Below, piece after piece: positions 1 through 4,308 of a stretch of DNA of 7,271 nt. The position numbers and the translations under genes are program-made. The stretch comes from Campylobacterota bacterium. GTDB lineage: Bacteria > Campylobacterota > Campylobacteria > Campylobacterales > SZUA-545. The notes beneath the pieces were generated by a model. The model had not been told where the DNA came from. It searched no databases and worked only from the letters and a program-made list of their open reading frames with translations. Position 1 is the first letter of the stretch. The number at the start of each line of letters is the position of its first letter. The stretch lies in the NCBI GenBank assembly GCA_030836705.1, contig JAUPLZ010000231.1, positions 1 to 7,271 of the forward strand. The letters are read 5' to 3'.

Positions 1-1
1 T

Positions 2-166
2 TTGGACAACAGTACTTCAACTGAAATCTTGGCTACATATGATATTTCAAAAAGCACAAAGCTTTTTGGAATGTATGCAATGTACAACCATACAGTTGGC
101 GCTTTCAAAGGCGACCTTGATGAAACAAACAACTTCGTTCGTCTTTGGTTAAAACACGGGTTTTAA
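2..166 (+). CDS. C-terminal end of an outer-membrane beta-barrel (porin-like) protein, partial
   Basis: This is an open frame from the window edge to TAA at 164-166, giving 54 residues; the start lies outside the window. The visible part alternates polar and hydrophobic/aromatic residues (for example KLFGMYAMYNHT, then NNFVRLWLKHGF). This is the pattern of amphipathic beta strands, and the protein ends in a terminal Phe, the classic recognition signal of outer-membrane barrels for the BAM machinery. The closing strand resembles those of major outer-membrane porins of Campylobacterota. A rho-independent terminator follows within 12 bases, so this is the last gene of its transcript. The family assignment rests on the C-terminus only; which porin or transporter class it belongs to cannot be told from here. 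Confidence 0.7.
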   Translation: MDNSTSTEILATYDISKSTKLFGMYAMYNHTVGAFKGDLDETNNFVRLWLKHGF

Positions 167-177
167 TTAACTCTTAT

Positions 178-206
178 AAGTATCGGTCTAGCGCCGATAC
201 TTTATT
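178..206 (+). terminator. Rho-independent terminator after the porin-like gene
   Basis: A perfect 9-bp inverted repeat (AAGTATCGG at 178-186, CCGATACTT at 194-202) encloses a 7-base loop and runs into a short T-rich stretch (TTTATTTC). It begins 11 bases after the stop codon of the upstream gene. The T tract is interrupted by one A, so efficiency may be moderate. Confidence 0.8.
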
Positions 207-275
207 TCAATCTCTTTCACACACTTTTTAAAACAAACTGCAAAGCAATATATATATGACTACCACTCCCTGCTC

Positions 276-304
276 TTTACAAACCGTACGACATTTAGTA
301 CAAT
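276..304 (+). promoter_or_regulatory. Sigma70-type promoter of the yefM-yoeB-like operon
   Basis: The -35 hexamer TTTACA (276-281) and the -10 hexamer TACAAT (299-304) are separated by 17 bases, and each differs from consensus at one position. Transcription would begin near 311, leaving a leader of about 20 bases. A modest AAGGG ribosome-binding site (321-325) precedes the ATG at 332. Confidence 0.75.
285..302 (+). promoter_or_regulatory. Probable YefM/YefM-YoeB operator: two GTAC-cored repeats
   Basis: The perfect palindrome CGTACG (285-290) and the half-matching AGTACA (297-302) both have GTAC cores. Their centres are 12 bp apart, about one helical turn, and the second overlaps the -10 hexamer. 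From established knowledge, E. coli YefM and YefM-YoeB bind a pair of palindromes with TGTACA cores set about one helical turn apart and overlapping the promoter. The match to that geometry, plus the position directly upstream of a yefM-like gene, supports conditional autorepression. Binding itself is inference. Confidence 0.6.
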
Positions 305-331
305 TTAAAAAATCAACACAAAGGGCATCGC

Positions 332-577
332 ATGACAAAAGTTATATCGGTTAGTCAAGCTAGAGCAGATATTTACAACATGATAGATGAGACAGCAAGA
401 ACGCATGAACCAATAATAATTACAGGCAAAAGAAACAATGCCGTAATGCTCTCTCTTGAAGATTGGAATGCGATAGAGGAAACGCTCTATTTAAACTCCA
501 TACCAAATATGGCATCTTCGTTAAAAGAGTCAATGAATGCAGACGATAGTGAATTTAGCGAAACCGTTGAATGGTAG
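332..577 (+). CDS. yefM: Antitoxin of the Phd/YefM family
   Basis: This 81-residue protein is the antitoxin and transcriptional autorepressor partner of the YoeB-type RNase encoded next. The N-terminal part (about residues 4-55) carries the Phd/YefM DNA-binding and dimerisation fold. Visible family marks are VISVSQARADIYNMID, the PIIITGKRNNAVMLSLEDW strand-turn-helix, and the AIEETLYL helix. The C-terminal tail (about 60-81, rich in Ser, Asp and Glu and ending in Glu-Trp) matches the flexible segment that wraps around and neutralises the toxin in known complexes and that is usually protease-sensitive. Length fits the family (about 80-90). The ATG at 332 is preceded by AAGGG. Its stop overlaps the toxin start by 7 bases (571-577), which implies translational coupling with antitoxin made first. 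Expression is probably autoregulated through the GTAC-cored repeats in its promoter. Confidence 0.92.
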   Translation: MTKVISVSQARADIYNMIDETARTHEPIIITGKRNNAVMLSLEDWNAIEETLYLNSIPNMASSLKESMNADDSEFSETVEW

Positions 578-840
578 AATACAAAATACTTTATAGCAAA
601 TTAGCGCTAAAAGATGCCAAAAAGTTAACTAGCGCCAACTTGGCATCAAAAGCCAAAGAATTAATTGAAATAATCAGAAAAGACCCGTTTAAGAATCCAC
701 CGCCTTATGAAAAACTGGTTGGTAATTTATCGGGTTCATACTCAAGAAGAATAAATATCAAACATAGAATAGTTTACGAGGTAAGAGAATTGGATAAAGT
801 GATAAGAATATCCAGAATGTGGTCGCATTATGGAGAGTAA
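571..840 (+). CDS. yoeB: YoeB-type toxin, ribosome-dependent mRNA endonuclease (Txe/YoeB family)
   Basis: This 89-residue protein has the RelE-like fold of YoeB. Known members bind the ribosomal A site and cleave mRNA there, arresting translation when the antitoxin is lost. Family marks are the KDPF motif (residues 37-40), YEKLVGNLSGSYSRRI (46-61), KHRIVYEV (64-71) and a C-terminal SHYG (85-88). Aligned by eye to E. coli YoeB, the expected catalytic residues are present as Glu47, Arg66 and His86, followed by the near-terminal Tyr87. E. coli YoeB ends at that His-Tyr; this protein carries two further residues, Gly-Glu. The toxin therefore looks active. Its ATG lies inside the last codons of the antitoxin gene (7-base overlap), as expected for coupled translation. 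No terminator follows before the next gene, 64 bases downstream. Confidence 0.93.
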   Translation: MVEYKILYSKLALKDAKKLTSANLASKAKELIEIIRKDPFKNPPPYEKLVGNLSGSYSRRINIKHRIVYEVRELDKVIRISRMWSHYGE

Positions 841-870
841 AAACAATCAATAATGCAAACACAAGTAAGA

Positions 871-898
871 TAAAATATGCTCAGTCGATTACTTGGAG
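871..898 (+). promoter_or_regulatory. Weak candidate -10 box and Shine-Dalgarno of the CNNM/CBS gene
   Basis: TAAAAT at 871-876 is a good -10 hexamer, but no convincing -35 is present 16-18 bases upstream. This is common in Campylobacterota promoters. GGAG at 895-898 lies 6 bases before TTG at 905 and favours that start over the upstream TTG at 893, which has no ribosome-binding site. Readthrough from the toxin-antitoxin operon is an alternative source of transcription. Confidence 0.4.
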
Positions 899-904
899 TC
901 TATT

Positions 905-1930
905 TTGGAATTTTTGATACTTTTTTTTATAGCTGCGGTTGTAATCTCATTTCTTTGTTCCGTTCTTGAAGCTGTTTTACTTTCGACGACGACCTATTAC
1001 ATAGATTCTCTAGTTTTGCAAAACAAAAGAGGTGCTAACTTACTCAAAAAAAACAAAGATCAAATAGATAAATCAATCTCGGCAATCCTTACCATAAACA
1101 CATTTGCAAACACTCTAGGCGCAGCCGGAGTCGGAGCCGAAGCTATGGTGCTTTTTGGCGAAGAATATATGTTTTTGGCATCATCTTTACTAACCATAAC
1201 AATACTATATTTTTCAGAAATCATCCCAAAAACAATAGGCGCGCTCTACTGGAAAACATTGGCAATTCCGGCATCATATCTAATTGCTTTTATTGTGATA
1301 ATAGCTTATCCGTTTTTAATAATTTCAACTCTATTGACAAAGCTTTTTAAAAAAAGCGAGAGACAAAAAATTTCAAGAGAAGAGATAATAGCCGCATCGG
1401 AACAAGGGGAAAAAGAGGGGATAATCAACGAACAAGAGAGTGATATTATAGAAAATCTGCTCAACCTAAAAACAAAAAAAGTAGAAGAGATATTAACTCC
1501 AAGAAGCGTAGTGTTTGCGCTTGACAAAGAGACCACGATAGAAGAGTTTTTTAAAAGAGAGGATTATGATACATTTTCAAGAATCCCAGTTTATAACGAA
1601 ACTTTAGACAATATTGAAGGAATGGTGCTTCTTAGGCATCTTATGGATGAAAAAATGCAAGGCAATAATGACAAAAAATTAAAAGAAATAATGTCGCCTA
1701 TCTTTTACATTCACAAAAACATATCTGTTTCAAAAGCCCTAGAAATTTTTATCAAAAGAAAAGAACATATTTTTATAGTTCAAGACAGCTATGCCCAAAC
1801 AGAAGGGGTGGTTACCCTAGAAGACGCCATTGAAACCCTGCTTGGCGCCGAAATAACCGATGAATTTGACAGCGTAGAAGATATGCAAGTATTGGCAAAA
1901 CTTAAATTAAAGCAAAAAAACAGACTCTAA
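905..1930 (+). CDS. CNNM (DUF21) transmembrane protein with CBS-domain pair; hemolysin/CorC-like family
   Basis: This is an inner-membrane protein of about 341 residues from the CNNM family, whose characterised bacterial members are implicated in Mg2+ (or other divalent cation) export. An N-terminal DUF21 region (about 1-150) has roughly four hydrophobic segments. It carries the family marks SVLEAVLLS (19-27), TINTFANTLGA (66-76 region) and SEIIPK (104-109), a helix-breaking Pro-Lys motif. A cytoplasmic CBS pair follows: CBS1 from EEILTPRSVVFAL (about 194-250) and CBS2 from EIMSPIFYIH to GVVTLEDAIETLLG (about 261-315), where adenine nucleotides usually bind. The chain ends soon after ITDEFD, so the C-terminal CorC_HlyC domain of longer relatives is absent; such short forms are known. 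TTG at 905 was chosen because GGAG sits 6 bases upstream. TTG at 893 would add four residues but lacks a ribosome-binding site. The old name hemolysin is not functional evidence. Confidence 0.88.
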   Translation: MEFLILFFIAAVVISFLCSVLEAVLLSTTTYYIDSLVLQNKRGANLLKKNKDQIDKSISAILTINTFANTLGAAGVGAEAMVLFGEEYMFLASSLLTITILYFSEIIPKTIGALYWKTLAIPASYLIAFIVIIAYPFLIISTLLTKLFKKSERQKISREEIIAASEQGEKEGIINEQESDIIENLLNLKTKKVEEILTPRSVVFALDKETTIEEFFKREDYDTFSRIPVYNETLDNIEGMVLLRHLMDEKMQGNNDKKLKEIMSPIFYIHKNISVSKALEIFIKRKEHIFIVQDSYAQTEGVVTLEDAIETLLGAEITDEFDSVEDMQVLAKLKLKQKNRL

Positions 1931-1931
1931 T

Positions 1932-2174
1932 TTATGCACACTTAGCAAGCTCGCTTGCCCTTAGCAGATTGATATACCAATCATCATGCATATATTCTTT
2001 TGTTTTTTCAAGCTCTATTTCAAAATAGCTGTTTTTTAGTTTTATATCTTTTATATACTCTTGCGGTATTTCAAGAACAGAAACACAATAATCCTCAGCC
2101 ATGCCGTCAGCTTCTAAGAAGTCGTTAAAATCCCAACCGTCTTCTAGTTCTCTTATGCTAAAAAAAGTTTTCAT
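1932..2174 (-). CDS. Small acidic protein of unknown function
   Basis: I do not recognise this 80-residue protein. That it is real is supported by an excellent AGGAG ribosome-binding site (2180-2184) 5 bases before its ATG at 2174, by its position filling the gap exactly up to the convergent CNNM gene (one base between the stops), and by a protein-like composition. It is acidic, with about twice as many Asp/Glu as Lys/Arg. It has aromatic-rich stretches (WDFNDF, DDWYINLL), Cys at 30 and 79, and no signal peptide or transmembrane segment, so it is probably cytosolic. Alternating charged and hydrophobic residues around 33-57 (EIPQEYIKDIKLKNSYFEIE) suggest a small alpha/beta fold. It follows the tkt terminator on the same strand but is separated from tkt by 111 bases, so it probably has its own promoter. 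No function is proposed. Confidence 0.75.
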   Translation of the reverse strand: MKTFFSIRELEDGWDFNDFLEADGMAEDYCVSVLEIPQEYIKDIKLKNSYFEIELEKTKEYMHDDWYINLLRASELAKCA

Positions 2175-2226
2175 ATTATCTCCTCTTTTTCGGGCAAAAT
2201 TTTACATATTTAAAATAACAACGAAA

Positions 2227-2244
2227 TTACAATATATATTGCAA
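2227..2244. promoter_or_regulatory. 18-bp near-palindrome upstream of the 80-residue protein gene
   Basis: TTACAATATATATTGCAA is an inverted repeat of two 9-base arms with one mismatched pair. It lies 53-70 bases upstream of the small gene's ATG, in the region where that gene's promoter must lie, and just past the tkt terminator. It could be an operator for a dimeric regulator, or simply an AT-rich chance match. No regulator consensus is recognised with confidence. Confidence 0.25.
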
Positions 2245-2254
2245 AATTTGTTCC

Positions 2255-2279
2255 AAAAAAAAGCCCTTTTAAAAAGGGC
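2255..2279 (-). terminator. Rho-independent terminator of the transketolase gene
   Basis: Read on the minus strand, GCCCTTT and AAAGGGC (2273-2279 with 2263-2269) form a 7-bp stem with a 3-base loop, followed by eight consecutive T (2255-2262). It starts 7 bases after the tkt stop codon. The strong stem and uninterrupted T tract make this the clearest terminator in the window, and it should isolate the downstream small gene from tkt transcription. Confidence 0.9.
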
Positions 2280-2285
2280 AAAAAA

Positions 2286-2534
2286 TTAAGAGAGAATCTT
2301 TTCAACCACTGCTTGGGCAGTTATTTTGAAGTGGCTATACAATTTATCAGCTGGTGCGCTTTCACCGAAACTATTCATGCCCACAACTTCATCTGCAAAT
2401 CTATACCACTCAATTCCGCTTGCGGCTTCTATGGCTACGACTTTGTGAGCCGGATTAATAATAGAATCTATATATTTTTTGTCTTGCTCTACAAAGAGAT
2501 CAAAACAAGGCATACTGACTACATTGGCACTCAC
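2286..2534 (-). pseudogene. 3' ORF remnant of transketolase C-terminal domain
   Basis: Gene callers would begin an 82-residue ORF at GTG 2532-2534, but this is a codon inside the transketolase C-terminal domain and in the same register as the upstream ORF. The only Shine-Dalgarno-like bases (AAAGGA, 2535-2540) abut the GTG with no spacer, so independent initiation is unlikely. The conserved domain sequence actually extends upstream to the internal stop (codons 510-642, 133 residues). It carries VSMPCFDLFVEQ, VAIEAASGIEWYRF and FGESAPADKLYSHF, all standard for the transketolase C-terminal fold. It should be read as the missing end of tkt rather than as a gene of its own. Confidence 0.7.
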
Positions 2535-2687
2535 TCCTTTTTCGTTTAGAAGCTCTTGTGCTTTTAATGCGATTTCAACCTCGCTTCCTGTGCCTATTAT
2601 CGTAACGGTCGCTTTGTCTTGTTCTTTGATAATATATCCGCCTTTTTCTATTTCGCCTCTTGCTTTAGTTCTATCAAGAATCGGCAG

Positions 2688-4214
2688 TTATTGTCTTGAA
2701 AGTACAAATGCGCTAGGAGCTTGAAGAGAGAGTGCGATCTTCCAATTCTCGACATTTTCTATACCGTCAGCCGGTCTAAATGTATAAAAATTCGGCAACG
2801 CTCTAAATGTACTAAGCTGTTCTATAGGCTGATGGGTTGCACCGTCTTCGCCTACTCCGATACTGTCATGCGTAAAGATATAAAAAAGCTTCGCTTTCAT
2901 AAGTGCCGCAACTCTTGCTGCTGGTTTTAGATAATCGGAAAAGATAAAAAATGTCGCGCAAAACGGCATAAATAACCCATATTGAGCTATACCGTTTGTT
3001 ATCGCCGCCATTGAATGTTCTCTGATTCCAAAATGGATATTTTTGCCTTTTGGAAAATCACCCATATTTTTTAGCTCTGTTTTGTTTGACGGCGCAAGGT
3101 CGGCACTTCCGCCTATAAAATTTGGGAGGGCTTTTGCGATAGCATTTAAAATCATGCCGTTTGTATCTCTTGTGGCGAAACTCTCGCCTACTTTAAACTC
3201 AGGAAATTTGATTGAGCCTAAATCAGGATTCAAAATCCTTTCTAATGCCGTATTTTGTTCCAGCAAAGGAGCTTCGCTTATAAGCTTTTTCCACTCTCTT
3301 TCATACAAATCGCCCTTTTCTACTGCGCATCTAAATCTAACCAAAGCATCCTCGGGAATAAAAAACGGCTCATTATTAAAACCGCACTTTTGTTTGCTTT
3401 TTGCTATCTCGTCATTTCCAAGCGGAGCGCCGTGGGTTTCATGAGAACCTTCCATCGTCGCAGCGCCTTTTCCTATGGCTGTTTTTGCGATTATAAGAAG
3501 TGGTTTTGTTTGTGATTTTGCTTTTATAAATGCACTGTCAATTGCTTCAAAATCGTGTCCATTTATCTCTATGGCTTCCCACTTTTGAGCTTCAAATCTT
3601 TTTTTGATATCTTCGCTTAGCGCTATTGAAGTATCACCCTCTATCGTAATGTTGTTTGAATCATAAATAAGCACCAAATTATCAAGCCCCAAGTGTCCAG
3701 CCAAGGAACAAGCCTCATAGCTTATGCCCTCCTCTAGGTCACCGTCGCCGCAAAAACAGTAAACTTTATGGTCAATTATCTTTGCTGTGTCGCTATTTAA
3801 TAAAGCGCTAGCGTGTTTACTTGCCATAGCAAAACCGACTGCATTTGCCACACCTTGACCAAGCGGACCGGTTGTAACCTCTATGCCATCAGTATGTGTT
3901 ACTTCAGGATGCCCCGGAGTTTTTGAGCCAAGCTGTCTAAATTCCTTTAAATCATCCAAGCTTATATTATATCCCCAAGCAAAAAGCATTGAATAAATAA
4001 GTGCACTTCCATGCCCTCCGGAAAATACAACCCTGTCTCTATTTAGCCATTTTGGATTTTTTGGATTGTGTTTAAAATGAGAAGAAAAAACAGTTAAAAC
4101 ATCAGCCATACCCATCGGCATTCCCGGATGTCCTGAATTGGCTTTTTGAACCATATCCGCAGATAAAAACCTTATAGTGTTGGACATTTTTTCAAGCATA
4201 GCAATATCGCTCAT
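2688..4214 (-). CDS. tkt: 5' ORF of interrupted transketolase: TPP and pyrimidine domains, 508 residues
   Basis: This is the part that would be translated if the internal stop is real. By comparison with E. coli TktA, the catalytic and cofactor residues I could place are present: His29 (SGHPG), His68 (GGHGS), His102 (PGHPE), the TPP/Mg2+ motif GDGDLEEG (156-163) closing with Asn187, His261 (HETHGAPLG), the TPP-activating Glu399 in FGIREH, His461 in GEDGATHQP, and the phosphate-binding Arg507 in the terminal SRQ. The product would lack only the C-terminal domain, which takes part in dimer packing, so its stability is doubtful. The ATG at 4214 has only a weak TAGG-like ribosome-binding site about 7-8 bases upstream, but the N-terminus matches the usual family start, and no better start exists. 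Confidence 0.8.
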   Translation of the reverse strand: MSDIAMLEKMSNTIRFLSADMVQKANSGHPGMPMGMADVLTVFSSHFKHNPKNPKWLNRDRVVFSGGHGSALIYSMLFAWGYNISLDDLKEFRQLGSKTPGHPEVTHTDGIEVTTGPLGQGVANAVGFAMASKHASALLNSDTAKIIDHKVYCFCGDGDLEEGISYEACSLAGHLGLDNLVLIYDSNNITIEGDTSIALSEDIKKRFEAQKWEAIEINGHDFEAIDSAFIKAKSQTKPLLIIAKTAIGKGAATMEGSHETHGAPLGNDEIAKSKQKCGFNNEPFFIPEDALVRFRCAVEKGDLYEREWKKLISEAPLLEQNTALERILNPDLGSIKFPEFKVGESFATRDTNGMILNAIAKALPNFIGGSADLAPSNKTELKNMGDFPKGKNIHFGIREHSMAAITNGIAQYGLFMPFCATFFIFSDYLKPAARVAALMKAKLFYIFTHDSIGVGEDGATHQPIEQLSTFRALPNFYTFRPADGIENVENWKIALSLQAPSAFVLSRQ

Positions 4215-4243
4215 ACATCTACCTAATCTTTAAATTTTGCTGA

Positions 4244-4252
4244 ATTTTAACA
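4244..4252 (-). promoter_or_regulatory. Extended -10 promoter of the transketolase gene
   Basis: On the minus strand TGTTAAAAT is an extended -10 element (TGn followed by TAAAAT, hexamer at 4244-4249). It would start transcription near 4237, about 23 bases before the ATG. No good -35 hexamer is visible 17 bases upstream. The stretch lies back to back with the promoter of the divergent radical SAM gene. Confidence 0.45.
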
Positions 4253-4257
4253 CAGCT

Positions 4258-4285
4258 TTGATAAAGAATTGAGTATAAGTATAAA
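4258..4285 (+). promoter_or_regulatory. Sigma70-type promoter of the radical SAM gene
   Basis: TTGATA (4258-4263) and TATAAA (4280-4285) are separated by 16 bases, giving a start near 4292 and a leader of about 17 bases. The Shine-Dalgarno is weak (A/G-rich AAAAGAAAAG before the ATG at 4309). The alternative -10 TATAAG at 4274-4279 is too close to this -35. Confidence 0.5.
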
Positions 4286-4308
4286 AAAGTTTCAAAAAGA
4301 AAAGCTGC

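Larger units (their letters stand above)
2286..4214 (-). pseudogene. tkt: Transketolase gene interrupted by an in-frame TAA stop
   Basis: Transketolase uses thiamine diphosphate (TPP) to move two-carbon units between sugar phosphates in the non-oxidative pentose phosphate pathway. Translation from ATG 4214 to TAA 2286-2288 gives 642 codons, the normal family length, in one unbroken register with a single internal stop at codon 509 (2688-2690). Before it lie the complete TPP-binding domain and most of the pyrimidine domain. After it, LPILDRTKARGEIEKGGYII, then TGSEVE, VSMPCFDLF and FGESAPAD are typical transketolase C-terminal sequence. In relatives the Ser-Arg-Gln motif is normally followed by Asn or Lys. 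A single A-to-T change in a Lys codon AAA would give the observed TAA. Both halves otherwise look well preserved, so the lesion is either very recent or a sequence error. The stop is seen; its cause is inference. Confidence 0.85.

Noticed and set aside
1945..1958. GCAAGC-TC-GCTTGC hairpin at the convergent end of the CNNM and small genes, considered as a terminator
   Set aside because: There is no T tract on either side, it lies inside the coding sequence of the 80-residue protein, and the repeat is short with a tiny loop.
2532..2534. GTG as a genuine start for a separate 82-residue protein
   Set aside because: It lies mid-domain in the transketolase register, and its purine-rich stretch directly abuts the GTG with no spacing.
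2688..2690. Recoding of the tkt TAA as an amino acid by an alternative genetic code or special tRNA
   Set aside because: Selenocysteine uses TGA and pyrrolysine TAG, and several intact genes in the same window end in TAA. Readthrough remains only as a low-probability idea under findings.
3043..3515. Plus-strand open frames of 133 and 86 codons opposite tkt, along with 2313-2549, 2479-2724 and 2721-2930
   Set aside because: They lie antisense to a well-conserved gene, have no ribosome-binding sites, and their translations are low-complexity shadow sequence rich in Ser, Phe and Leu.
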